A DNA stretch of 32,390 nt. It comes from JBMNRY01 sp050944915 (GTDB lineage Bacteria; Bacillota; Limnochordia; JAAZLZ01). Positions 22,482 to 30,331 of this stretch are shown piece by piece (position 1 is the stretch's first letter; every line of letters begins with the position of its first letter). Made by a program: the position numbers and the translations under genes. A model generated the notes under the pieces. That model had not been told where the DNA came from. It did no database searches and saw only the letters and a program-made list of their open reading frames with translations. The DNA lies in contig JBMNRY010000010.1 in NCBI GenBank assembly GCA_050944915.1, forward strand, positions 1-32,390, given 5' to 3'.

Positions 22482-24452
22482 CTATTTGCCCGTTGATTCC
22501 AGATGAACATAGGTTGTTTGCGGCTCAAAGGGGACGAAAACTCGCCCGCCTCCTTCATAGAACTTACCAAAGAATTCTACATATTGGAGACGGCTGACGT
22601 GGACATAGGCACCGATAACGTTGATGAACAGGTTAAAGGTATGGCCCCCGATCAAGATGATCACCGTCACTAAAGGACCAATAACGGGAACGCTATCGGC
22701 AACCATGAAGGCTACGGTGTTGATGACACTACCGATGACACCGGTAGCCATGCCTAGGCCCAGAAGCCTAGAGTAGGATAAGATATCGCTGGCGTAACCG
22801 GTGACATCATAGAGGCTGTATAGGCCAGCGCCAAGGCGAGCGAAAATGTTTTTATTCTGTCGGCCTTGGAATAACACTAGACCGATGGCGCCGACGATAC
22901 TAGCCCATTTGCCGATTTGTGTCAGTTGAACGTTAGCTTCACCAGCGCCCACCCACAACAGCAGGCCAGCGATGGTGATCATCCACATTCCTTGGTCGTA
23001 GATGGCCGAGGCCCAGTCTCCCCGCTTGACGTTGCTGTAAAAGGCGATCCCTAACCCCACGTACAGATGGATAGTCCCTAAAACAAAGGCGAGGAGAAGG
23101 AACTTAATGGCATTCTCCCCTTCCGTAGGGTTAAACCACAAGGGTGGAATGGAAATCAAGTCGCCCCAATAACTGCCGGCCAGAAGCCCGAAGAACATGC
23201 CGCAGACACCGCCGATACCTAACAGTTGAAAAGTCTTGCGGCCTAAATCGGACATGCGGATATTGGTCAAAAGGTAGTAGCAAAGGAGGGCCAGCATCAG
23301 ACCGTAGCCCACATCGCCCAAGGACATGGCAAAAAACAGGGAGAAAAAGCCAGCGATGAAAGGGGTTGGATCGACTTCATGACGCTGGGGTAGATTGTAT
23401 AAGTGGACGATAGCCTCGAAGGGTTTCGCTAAACCTTTGTTTTCCAAAACAATGGGTACATCATCTTCCGGTTCCGGATCCTTGACCTGGAAAACGGCGC
23501 TTTCTAACTGAACCTCCAGACTCTCCGTCACCTTCTCCACATCGGCATCCCGCAGCCAACCTTGTAAAAAAACGGCCCGTTCTGTGCGGAGAAATTTACC
23601 CGTTTCCAATAGCCGATCCCTCTTTAGATTCAATAGATCATAGAGGGCATACAGAGAAGTCCGGCGATCCACCAGCTCCTTGGCCTGGTCGATGAGGCTT
23701 TGTTCTTCTCCTTCTAACCGGTCATATTCCCGACGACCGAATTCTAGGTACTGGGCCACCGTTCCGCTATAGGATGGGAACTGCACCGGTAGGAAATCGA
23801 ATCTGGCTAAAACGTCCCGGACCAACTCTAGATCATCCTTAGGTACGAACAAAACCAAACGGATCCGATCCTGGTCCCCGGCCACCTCTTGCCAGCAGAC
23901 TTCCGGTGAAGCCCCTTCTATTTCCGCCTCGAATTCGGCGGCTCCTCGAGTAGCGATACTACCGATGAGGATCCGAATCCATTGGGTTTCCTGGGGGGTA
24001 TCTAGGGGCAGATCCAACTCCCGCCAGGGCTCCAGCTGTTCAAAGGTCGTCTCCCAACGACCTTTTTGGTTTTGGATGTCGTTGATGGCTTCATCGATCC
24101 GCCGACATTCTTTATGTAAGCCTTTGTAATCCAAATTTTCGACGGCCTGCTCCATGGCCCCCCAGTCCATGGGAACCTTCGAACCCGCGAACTGTTCGAT
24201 GGCTGTCCGTTTCACCGGAGCGTATCTGTCGAAAAACTCCAGTATATAGCGGACCTCGCCGATCTGATCTTCCAATCCAGACAATTCAGAGCCAGGAGCA
24301 TCGCGCTGGAGCAAAGGTAGATCCTCGGCTAGAGCATCGGGCTGTAATTCTTCGATCTCAACTACGCCCAGCCTTTGTAGCTCATCTAGTAGCTTCTCCC
24401 GTTCACTGTCATGGACAGCGACGTAGAGTTTTTTCATTTGGGCTATTGCCAT
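22482..24452 (-). CDS. atpI: V-type ATPase subunit I (a-type membrane stator)
   Basis: A 656-residue two-part subunit. The cytoplasmic half (about 1-360) is charged, with coiled-coil stretches (LDYKGLHKECRRIDEAINDIQNQ; YDRLEGEEQSLIDQAKELVDRR), and binds the peripheral stalks. The membrane half has seven or eight helices, starting GFFSLFFAMSLGDVGYGLMLALL; SYSRLLGLGMATGVIGSVIN holds the arginine expected at the ion channel, facing the proteolipid glutamate, and GHTFNLFINVIGAYVHVSRLQYVEFFGKFYEGGG is the classical C-terminus. It overlaps the preceding G/H subunit gene by 10 bases and has little Shine-Dalgarno of its own, suggesting coupling. Confidence 0.95.
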   Translation of the reverse strand: MAIAQMKKLYVAVHDSEREKLLDELQRLGVVEIEELQPDALAEDLPLLQRDAPGSELSGLEDQIGEVRYILEFFDRYAPVKRTAIEQFAGSKVPMDWGAMEQAVENLDYKGLHKECRRIDEAINDIQNQKGRWETTFEQLEPWRELDLPLDTPQETQWIRILIGSIATRGAAEFEAEIEGASPEVCWQEVAGDQDRIRLVLFVPKDDLELVRDVLARFDFLPVQFPSYSGTVAQYLEFGRREYDRLEGEEQSLIDQAKELVDRRTSLYALYDLLNLKRDRLLETGKFLRTERAVFLQGWLRDADVEKVTESLEVQLESAVFQVKDPEPEDDVPIVLENKGLAKPFEAIVHLYNLPQRHEVDPTPFIAGFFSLFFAMSLGDVGYGLMLALLCYYLLTNIRMSDLGRKTFQLLGIGGVCGMFFGLLAGSYWGDLISIPPLWFNPTEGENAIKFLLLAFVLGTIHLYVGLGIAFYSNVKRGDWASAIYDQGMWMITIAGLLLWVGAGEANVQLTQIGKWASIVGAIGLVLFQGRQNKNIFARLGAGLYSLYDVTGYASDILSYSRLLGLGMATGVIGSVINTVAFMVADSVPVIGPLVTVIILIGGHTFNLFINVIGAYVHVSRLQYVEFFGKFYEGGGRVFVPFEPQTTYVHLESTGK

Positions 24453-24766
24453 GGATTATTCACAACCTTTTCCAAGAGAAGTTGGACCGCCTGCTCCTTA
24501 CGCTGGGCTGCCTTCCCTTGAATGTCGGCAATTTGCTGCCGACCTTCCTCCCACAAGGCTTCCGCCTGGGCCCGGGCATCGGCTTCCGCCTGCTCGATCA
24601 GCTCTTTAGCCTTAGCCTCCGCCTCAGCGATGCGTTCTTCCCGCAGCTGGGCCGACGCTTCTTCCGCCGCCTTCAGCAGGTCCTCGGCTTCCCGTTGGGC
24701 CTTTTTGATGATTTCTGCTGCCCGGCGTTCACCCTCGCCGATTTCCCGTAGGATCTCCACAGCCAA
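24443..24766 (-). CDS. V-type ATPase subunit G/H (peripheral stalk)
   Basis: A 107-residue almost fully helical, charged protein (KKAQREAEDLLKAAEEASAQL; EAEAKAKELIEQAEADA), the coiled-coil partner of subunit E in the peripheral stalk. It is known as subunit H, G or NtpF in different systems, so no symbol is given. First gene of the operon. The start is TTG with GGGGGTG about seven bases upstream. A sigma-H-like motif lies 44 bases before it. The order here, G/H-I-K-E-C-F-A-B-D, matches bacterial V-type operons. Confidence 0.88.
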   Translation of the reverse strand: MAVEILREIGEGERRAAEIIKKAQREAEDLLKAAEEASAQLREERIAEAEAKAKELIEQAEADARAQAEALWEEGRQQIADIQGKAAQRKEQAVQLLLEKVVNNPWQ

Positions 24767-24809
24767 AGGTGCTCACCCCCATTATTATCCTGATTACACA
24801 TGCTGGTAA

Positions 24810-24836
24810 TAGTTCCACATGGGTAATAGAAATCCT
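24810..24836 (-). promoter_or_regulatory. Sigma-H-like promoter motif before V-type ATPase operon
   Basis: Minus strand AGGATTT (24830-24836), 14 bases, GAACTA (24810-24815), about 44 bases before the operon's first codon. Confidence 0.45.
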
Positions 24837-24851
24837 TTTTGGGGTCCCCCT

Positions 24852-24931
24852 TACCCTAAGTTTTCCCCTTAGACTTAGAGATTCTTTTCACAAGTTTCTT
24901 TTTCTAGGAAAACCTCGTTTTTCCTCCTAGC
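24852..24931. repeat. Two imperfect dyads upstream of ATPase operon
   Basis: CTAAG...CTTAG arms near 24855-24872, and CTAGGAAAAC with GTTTTTCCTCCTAG at 24905-24931, the second with a two-base bulge. They lie between the divergent ATPase operon and PLP-enzyme gene, which are 281 bases apart. The second may be a hairpin or operator. I saw no clear plus-strand promoter for the PLP-enzyme gene. Confidence 0.35.
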
Positions 24932-25047
24932 ATATCCTAAAACGGGCCTTCCATACCGTCCTCCCCTTTTGTTTTCCCGTAACGAAGGGATGGCGCCGAT
25001 AAGTGGCTAAGTATTAGTGTTAACAACTCGCCTTGGGAGGTGGCCCG

Positions 25048-26133
25048 ATGTTATTGCCTAAAAACTTAGAGGAAATACCGACGCCAGCATTGTTGATCGA
25101 TTTGGATATCATGGAAGAAAACCTGCGCCTTATGGGGGAATACTTTGCCAACCGGACGACTAAACTCCGCCCCCACGCCAAAACCCATAAAAGTCCCACC
25201 ATCGCCTGGAAACAGCTGGACCATGGAGCCATCGGCATAACCTGTGCCAAGTTAGGGGAAGCGGAAATCTTGGTCCGTAGTGGCATCAAGGATGTGCTCT
25301 TGGCTAATCAAGTCACCCAGCCCGCAAAGATCCGCCGCCTAGTCGCCTTAGCCCGCCACAGCAACATCATCGTCGCCTGTGATTCCCCGGCCAATGCCGA
25401 CGACTTAAATGAGGCCGCCTTAGCCAAGGGCGTGATTTTAAATGTCCTCATTGAGGCCGATGTGGGATTGGGGCGTTGTGGGGTTCAAGATGCTGCAGGT
25501 GCCGTGGAGTTGACCCAACATATCGAGAGACTAAAGGGTCTCCGGTTCCGGGGGATTATGGGCTATGAAGGCCATTGTGTCTTTATCGCCGATGCCCAGA
25601 TCCGTCGGGAGAAGGCGGCCCAAGCCAACGGCCGGTTGGTAGCCATTAAAGAAGCGATCGAGAGGGCGGGGATCCCCGTCGAGATCGTTAGTGCCGGTGG
25701 TACCGGGACCTATGATTTAGCCGGTAGTTTCCCCGGAATCACCGAGATCCAAGCCGGTTCCTACCTTTTTATGGATGCCACCTATGAAAAGTTGGGACTA
25801 CCTTTTCGGCCGGCCCTCTTTGTGTTGACCAGCGTCATCAGCCGACCCCGACCCGATGTAGCCGTGGTCGATGCCGGGAAAAAGGCCATCACCGAGGAAT
25901 TCGGCCTGCCCCAACCTTATCAGCTGACCGGCGTCGTCCTGGAAAAGCTGTCGGAAGAACACGGTTTGCTCCGTCTGGGAGAAGATGCCCCAAAGCTGGA
26001 AGTAAATGATTTGATCCGGCTCCTACCCACCCATTGCTGTACGACCATCAATCTCCATGATCGGTATTATGGGATCCGCGGTGGGCAAGTAGAGACCATT
26101 TGGCCCATCGCGGCCCGGGGAGCCATCCAATAA
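25048..26133 (+). CDS. D-threonine aldolase / D-serine dehydratase-like PLP enzyme (alanine racemase-type fold)
   Basis: A 361-residue fold-type III pyridoxal phosphate enzyme. PTPALLIDLD (11-20) begins the barrel; the PLP lysine is K45 in RPHAKTHKS. AGGTGTYDL (216-224) is the phosphate-binding region. The C-terminal metal site has H329 and C331 (THCCTTINLHDRYYG), the H-x-C pair of the DSD1 group. The family includes D-threonine aldolase and eukaryotic D-serine dehydratase; the substrate here could be any beta-hydroxy D-amino acid. ATG 25048 has GGGAGG seven bases upstream; a TTG at 25033 precedes that site. A small membrane-protein gene follows after 47 bases. Confidence 0.85.
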   Translation: MLLPKNLEEIPTPALLIDLDIMEENLRLMGEYFANRTTKLRPHAKTHKSPTIAWKQLDHGAIGITCAKLGEAEILVRSGIKDVLLANQVTQPAKIRRLVALARHSNIIVACDSPANADDLNEAALAKGVILNVLIEADVGLGRCGVQDAAGAVELTQHIERLKGLRFRGIMGYEGHCVFIADAQIRREKAAQANGRLVAIKEAIERAGIPVEIVSAGGTGTYDLAGSFPGITEIQAGSYLFMDATYEKLGLPFRPALFVLTSVISRPRPDVAVVDAGKKAITEEFGLPQPYQLTGVVLEKLSEEHGLLRLGEDAPKLEVNDLIRLLPTHCCTTINLHDRYYGIRGGQVETIWPIAARGAIQ

Positions 26134-26180
26134 ATCATAGGAGAAAGGCCAGGGGGCATACTAGCGACGGAGGTGTCGTG

Positions 26181-26651
26181 ATGCTTTTTTGGCTGGCCTT
26201 TCTCCTGCTACCTTATCTAATCGTATTGTCCCTCATCCCTCTAGAACGCTGGCGGGACTGGGTTCCCTTTGGGTTTTTCGGCGGGTTTCTCCTGGAAGGG
26301 GTCTACCAGTATTTAGGGATCAACATCTTTTATTTGTGGATCATCCGGGGGACCCTCCTTAACTCTAGTGGGATCCCCTATCTGCTTTTGTTAGCCAAAA
26401 TCCCCCTCGCCGCCGCCTTCGGCTATTTTTTCCCCGCCCAGGGTTCCCGTTTAATCTTCTACATCCCCGCCTTTGCCCTGTTGTCCGCCTTGCAGCACCT
26501 ACTGTTAAGCTACTTCGGCTATTGGGTCAATATCCGTTGGGGATTCGGGGCTAGTTTCTTCCTGGCCATGACCAATTTCTCCCTCTTGGGCCTTTATCTA
26601 GTCTTGCGTCCCAGGATTAAGCCTGCACCGGGACTAGACGATGGGAATTGA
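26181..26651 (+). CDS. Small polytopic membrane protein of unknown function
   Basis: A 156-residue hydrophobic protein with about five membrane segments (2-20, 28-48, 62-85, 92-112, 122-143) and few charges between them. Notable stretches are IPLERWRDWVPFGFFGGFLLEGVYQYLG and SYFGYWVNIRWGFG. I do not recognise a family with confidence; its size and layout recall the CBO0543-type membrane proteins of spore formers, which is only an impression. ATG 26181 has GGAGG seven bases upstream. It follows the PLP-enzyme gene on the same strand and its 3' end overlaps the convergent LarA-like gene by 35 bases. Confidence 0.7.
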   Translation: MLFWLAFLLLPYLIVLSLIPLERWRDWVPFGFFGGFLLEGVYQYLGINIFYLWIIRGTLLNSSGIPYLLLLAKIPLAAAFGYFFPAQGSRLIFYIPAFALLSALQHLLLSYFGYWVNIRWGFGASFFLAMTNFSLLGLYLVLRPRIKPAPGLDDGN

Positions 26652-27909
26652 GGAGGACTAACACCTTAGCCTGGGGACCGTGCTTTTCTAGGGCATAGGC
26701 TAGAGCCCCTTGGGCCGAATCCATGGCCTTAAGATGCATCGATTCCAAAAGCTGAGGATCCATTTGGGATTGGGCACAAATTACCTCGTGGTCCACGAGG
26801 ATCTTCGCCACCCCGTAAGCCCGATGTTGACCCGGTTGGCTCACACCATCCCGCAAGATTTTGGCCATGACCTCCGCTGGGGTTTCCCCCTCCTGGAGAC
26901 AGCGGGCGAAAACTTCATTGTAGACTCCCTCTTCCATGGGAGAGACCAAAATTATCGTTCCCTTCTTCCGCACACATGGGGTGGGATTAGCATCACCGGC
27001 CACAATACAAACGCCCTCGGCCATCCCGTGGTACAAATTACCATCTTTAGGATAGCCGGAAGAAACGACGACAATATCGGCCGGTTCGGGGAAGGGGACC
27101 TTAAACATCACATCGGCCGAGCGCCGGACCAATTCTCCATGGGCTTGACCGACCTCGCCTGCAACCACATCGACCAACCGACCGTCGGGAAGCACCGTTG
27201 CATTGATCAACATCCCCAAGTTGATGGCCCGGGCCATTTCCAAGGAACCTAAATACATGGGGTTACCTTCCAAGACACCGAGGCCTGTGTTGGGATGTTC
27301 CAATGTTTCAGGAGTGTGGGTGCTGGCAATAGTTTCGGCGCTGGCCACCCCTACGGCGATGGCTTTCCCCCCGCCGCTATAGCCGGCAAAGGGATGGGGC
27401 AAGACGACGCCGATGGCGATTTTGAAATCGGCTTCGACGATGGCTTTGTTGATCTTAATGGGGTAGCCTTGGGAGGTGTAGCCCAAATCGGCCATGGGAT
27501 CTATGCCTGCCCGGTGGTTGACGATGGTTGCCCGTTCCAGCAATTCTTCCCCCAGCATGTCGATGAGTTCTTCCCGGGTGGCAGGACGGTGGGCTCCGGT
27601 GCCGATACCGAAGATCAGGTCCTCTTGGGGGATACCCGCCGCGGCTAAACGAGTTACCAGTTCGGGAACGATCTTCGCCTCCACGTTGGGACGGGAGGCA
27701 TCGGAAATAACGATGGCCACCTTCATACCCGGACGGACCATGGCTTCCAGTTTTTCCGTCCCGATAGGGTTGTCTAAAGCCTGGCGGATTAAGGCCCCCT
27801 CATCGTCCGCTCCTTCTACTTCTGGAGGTTCCAAAACCCCGATCAAATTCCCGTCAGGAATCTCTAAAGGGATAGTCTCTGTAGGCCCATAGGGCAAATG
27901 TACGAGCAA
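26617..27909 (-). CDS. LarA-family (nickel-pincer racemase/epimerase) protein
   Basis: A 430-residue homologue of lactate racemase LarA. Compared with the Lactiplantibacillus enzyme, cofactor and catalytic residues are kept: D70 and R73 (ISDASRP), H107 (GTGAHRPAT), H172 (PHPFAGYSGG), K182 (GGGK, site of the nickel-pincer cofactor) and H198 (STHTPE). The loop DHTR of LarA is DASR here, so the substrate is probably a different 2-hydroxyacid. The cofactor makers larB, larC and larE are not in the window. The start is TTG with GGAAGG seven bases upstream. It lies 71 bases after the formamidase-family gene and has its own sigma-H-like motif. Confidence 0.85.
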   Translation of the reverse strand: MLVHLPYGPTETIPLEIPDGNLIGVLEPPEVEGADDEGALIRQALDNPIGTEKLEAMVRPGMKVAIVISDASRPNVEAKIVPELVTRLAAAGIPQEDLIFGIGTGAHRPATREELIDMLGEELLERATIVNHRAGIDPMADLGYTSQGYPIKINKAIVEADFKIAIGVVLPHPFAGYSGGGKAIAVGVASAETIASTHTPETLEHPNTGLGVLEGNPMYLGSLEMARAINLGMLINATVLPDGRLVDVVAGEVGQAHGELVRRSADVMFKVPFPEPADIVVVSSGYPKDGNLYHGMAEGVCIVAGDANPTPCVRKKGTIILVSPMEEGVYNEVFARCLQEGETPAEVMAKILRDGVSQPGQHRAYGVAKILVDHEVICAQSQMDPQLLESMHLKAMDSAQGALAYALEKHGPQAKVLVLLNSHRLVPVQA

Positions 27910-27942
27910 CTCCTATCCTTCCTTTCCAGCATGTTACCCTTT

Positions 27943-27968
27943 AATTTCTCCTCTAGGGGAGATTTCCT
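27943..27968 (-). promoter_or_regulatory. Sigma-H-like promoter motif with internal dyad before larA-like gene
   Basis: Minus strand AGGAAAT (27962-27968), 13 bases, GAAATT (27943-27948). TCTCC and GGAGA (27946-27950 and 27957-27961) form a short dyad in the spacer. Confidence 0.4.
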
Positions 27969-27980
27969 TCCAAAAAGTCT

Positions 27981-28961
27981 TTAATCTTCCACCTGTTCCA
28001 ATCCTTCTAAGACCTTTTTGGGGATCTGGGCCCCGACGGTATAGCGCAAGGAATAGGATTTGACCATTTGATAAATATTGATCCGAAATTCCGGGTGCAG
28101 ACTAGGCAGCATATAAGCCTCTTGGGGGGTGAGACCGTATTCTTCAATCAACCATTCCATCATGTAGATGATCGCCCCCCGGACGGCCTCTTCTAGGGGA
28201 ATATCGCAGCAAAGGGCAATTATTGAGTCAGCCGTTTCCACCCGGGGGAAAGGTATGGTGCGGTTTTTTAGAACCTGACAACTGACTACGACCTCAGCCC
28301 TGGTCTCATCGGCATTACTGTAGAATTCAGTGTTTCCCTGGGAGCCGTGGACATCGCCGATGAACAAAAGACCGCCGGGATGAAAACAGGGTAGGTACAC
28401 CTTGGCACCCTCTTGAATGTCCTGGCAGTCTAGATTACCGCCCCAGGGTCCCTGGCCCATGGAAGTAGTCAGGACCTCCACATCGGGAGCAACACCGATG
28501 GTGCCGATCATAGGCTGCAAAGGCCAGCGAAGCCGGTGGTTAACAATGGCTTTTCCATCCCTAGTGGTGCCCGAGGGACCGGGTCGATGCTGGATGATAT
28601 GGGTTTGAAGTTCGTTTAATTCTGGCCAGCGGGTCCATTGGGCCAAGGGGCCGATGCTACCGCCGAAATAGGTGACACCTTGGGGGGCTGGTTCGATCTT
28701 TTCCACATTGACCACCAACACATCGCCCCGCTCCACTCCCCGCACATACACGGGACCGCCGGTAGGATTTGATAGGGGCGGCACCCGCCGGCGTAATGGA
28801 GAATGCTCCGGTGTTAACAGATCAGAAGCATCCTTTAGGTAACCCCCGGGGGCATCCTCCGTCTCGATGGCGAAAGATTCCCCCAATTCCACATAAAGGG
28901 CCGGCTCCAACCGGTGATCGAAGGTGAAATTCATGGCTTGACTCCGAGGAATTCTCTGCAT
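27981..28961 (-). CDS. Acetamidase/formamidase-family hydrolase
   Basis: A 326-residue member of the FmdA/AmdA family, metal-dependent amidohydrolases of formamide and acetamide. Recognised parts are GPVYVRGVERGDVLVVNVEKIE (about 68-89), TIGVAPDVEVLTT, GPWGGNLDCQDIQEGAKVYLPCFHPGGLLFIGDVHGSQGNTEF (about 172-215) with its D, H and E metal or catalytic residues, and the ETADSIIALCCD strand. Short-chain amides are only presumed substrates; many family members are untested. ATG with GGGAGG seven bases upstream. It follows cobT by 47 bases on the same strand without an obvious terminator, so it may share the riboswitch-controlled transcript. Confidence 0.85.
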   Translation of the reverse strand: MQRIPRSQAMNFTFDHRLEPALYVELGESFAIETEDAPGGYLKDASDLLTPEHSPLRRRVPPLSNPTGGPVYVRGVERGDVLVVNVEKIEPAPQGVTYFGGSIGPLAQWTRWPELNELQTHIIQHRPGPSGTTRDGKAIVNHRLRWPLQPMIGTIGVAPDVEVLTTSMGQGPWGGNLDCQDIQEGAKVYLPCFHPGGLLFIGDVHGSQGNTEFYSNADETRAEVVVSCQVLKNRTIPFPRVETADSIIALCCDIPLEEAVRGAIIYMMEWLIEEYGLTPQEAYMLPSLHPEFRINIYQMVKSYSLRYTVGAQIPKKVLEGLEQVED

Positions 28962-29008
28962 AAGACCACCTCCCGCCTAAATCCTTCACCATCAGGGATA
29001 CTTTCCCT

Positions 29009-30052
29009 TTAGCTACCCGAGGAGATCCCTGCCGACTGGAAGGTGGCCATCTCCGCCAGCAGTTTCCCTACAGCATCGATGATGGGAAAGGCCAAGGCGG
29101 CACCGGTCCCTTCCCCTAAGCGCATCTGCATATGGAGCATCCCTTGCAGACCCATGGACTCCAGTAGTATTTTATGGCCAGGCTCCTCCGATAAATGGGA
29201 CGGGATGATATAATCCCTCACCTGAGGGGCCAACCTGATGGCCGTCAAAGCAGCAGCGCTGGAAATTAAACCATCGATGACCATGGGCACACCATTAGCC
29301 CCGGCGGCTAAAATCGCTCCCGTCAGCCCGGCGATCTCTAATCCACCGACCTTGGCCAACACATCGATGGGATCATGGGGGTCGGGGTCATTGCAGGCTA
29401 AAGCCTTCTTGACCACTTGGATCTTGTGCTGTCGCCCCTTTTCATCTAAGCCGGTGCCGATGCCGATAAGGCTGTCAACGGGCAAGCCGGTGAAAGCGGC
29501 GGCGATGGCACTGCTGGCCGTTGTATTGCCGATCCCCATCTCTCCCGTGGCCAACAGCTGGGCCCCTTGAGCAATCTGTTCTTGGGCGATACGGGCCCCC
29601 GTCTTTATGGCTGCCATGGCTTCTTCCCTGGTCATGGCCGGACCCCGAGCCATGTTCCCTGTCCCGGCCCTGACTTTAGCGGCCACCAACTGGGGATGGT
29701 CGATAGTTTCTTTCATCCCTAAATCGGCCACAAGAACCCGGGCACCGCTGTGGCGGGCCAAGACGTTGATGGCCGCCCCCCCTTGGAGGAAATTGTGCAC
29801 CATCTGGGCCGTCACCTCTTGGGGAAAGGCGCTGACCCCCTCTTCCACCACACCGTGGTCACCAACCATGACTAAGATGACCTTGTTCCGCAGATCTGGA
29901 ATAATCTCTCCGGTGATCCCCGCCAATTGCACCGCGATCCGCTCTAACACCCCTAAACTACCGGGAGGCTTAGTCAGACTATCGAGATGCCCTTGGGCCT
30001 TTTCCATGGCCTTAACATCTAGATTACCGATCTTCTTAATCAATTTCTCCAT
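29009..30052 (-). CDS. cobT: Nicotinate-nucleotide--dimethylbenzimidazole phosphoribosyltransferase CobT
   Basis: A 347-residue enzyme that transfers the phosphoribosyl group of nicotinate mononucleotide to a lower-ligand base, giving alpha-ribotides for CobS. LTKPPGSLGVLE (26-37), VMVGDHGVVEEGVSAFPQEVT (61-81), GEMGIGNTT (170-178) and the catalytic glutamate E314 in RLGEGTGAAL are all present. ATG 30052 has AGGAGGTG seven bases upstream; the longer frame to 30118 runs through the terminator. It is preceded by a cobalamin riboswitch and terminator, so it should be switched off by B12. The other nucleotide-loop genes are about 17 kb away. Confidence 0.96.
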   Translation of the reverse strand: MEKLIKKIGNLDVKAMEKAQGHLDSLTKPPGSLGVLERIAVQLAGITGEIIPDLRNKVILVMVGDHGVVEEGVSAFPQEVTAQMVHNFLQGGAAINVLARHSGARVLVADLGMKETIDHPQLVAAKVRAGTGNMARGPAMTREEAMAAIKTGARIAQEQIAQGAQLLATGEMGIGNTTASSAIAAAFTGLPVDSLIGIGTGLDEKGRQHKIQVVKKALACNDPDPHDPIDVLAKVGGLEIAGLTGAILAAGANGVPMVIDGLISSAAALTAIRLAPQVRDYIIPSHLSEEPGHKILLESMGLQGMLHMQMRLGEGTGAALAFPIIDAVGKLLAEMATFQSAGISSGS

Positions 30053-30073
30053 AATTAAGCACCTCCTAAATAG

Positions 30074-30107
30074 AAAAAAGCCCCCGACTAAGGAATTAGT
30101 CGAGGAC
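30074..30107 (-). terminator. Intrinsic terminator of the cobalamin riboswitch
   Basis: On the minus strand a 12-pair stem (30096-30107 with 30080-30091, including G-U pairs) around TTCC is followed by six T residues. It lies between the aptamer and the cobT Shine-Dalgarno, as an expression platform should. Confidence 0.88.
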
Positions 30108-30128
30108 TTTACCGTCATCCTCCAACCC

Positions 30129-30281
30129 TTTGTTTAGGCAGGTCTCCTGGCTCCGGTGCATCACGATGGCCGCCTTCCCAGTCTCCCGGTGGCCCTTGGC
30201 CTCGCCTTCCCGCATACAGTGGTGGGTCCGCGTCCTTTTGAAGACTTCCCTATTCTCCCCCACAGGGGCACCTAAACAAAT
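30129..30281 (-). promoter_or_regulatory. Cobalamin riboswitch aptamer upstream of cobT
   Basis: On the minus strand TTTGTTTAGG (30272-30281) and CCTAAACAAA (30129-30138) form the closing stem. The B12 box GCCAGGAGACCTGCC is at 30137-30151. The core also has a CCACTGT segment, a GGGAAGTC-like region and a GATGCACCGG stretch. Binding of adenosylcobalamin should favour the downstream terminator and lower cobT expression. Confidence 0.93.
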
Positions 30282-30301
30282 GCGTTGATTTATTTACCTT
30301 C

Positions 30302-30330
30302 ATTATTCCCCTTTTCCTAATACCTTTCCT
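30302..30330 (-). promoter_or_regulatory. Sigma-H-like promoter motif before cobalamin riboswitch
   Basis: Minus strand AGGAAAG (30324-30330), 15 bases, GAATAAT (30302-30308), 20 bases before the aptamer's closing stem. It is the only copy here with a full GAAT. Confidence 0.45.
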
Positions 30331-30331
30331 T

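Noticed and set aside
30053..30118. N-terminal extension of cobT
   Set aside because: It lies in the riboswitch terminator, and the residues are unlike CobT.
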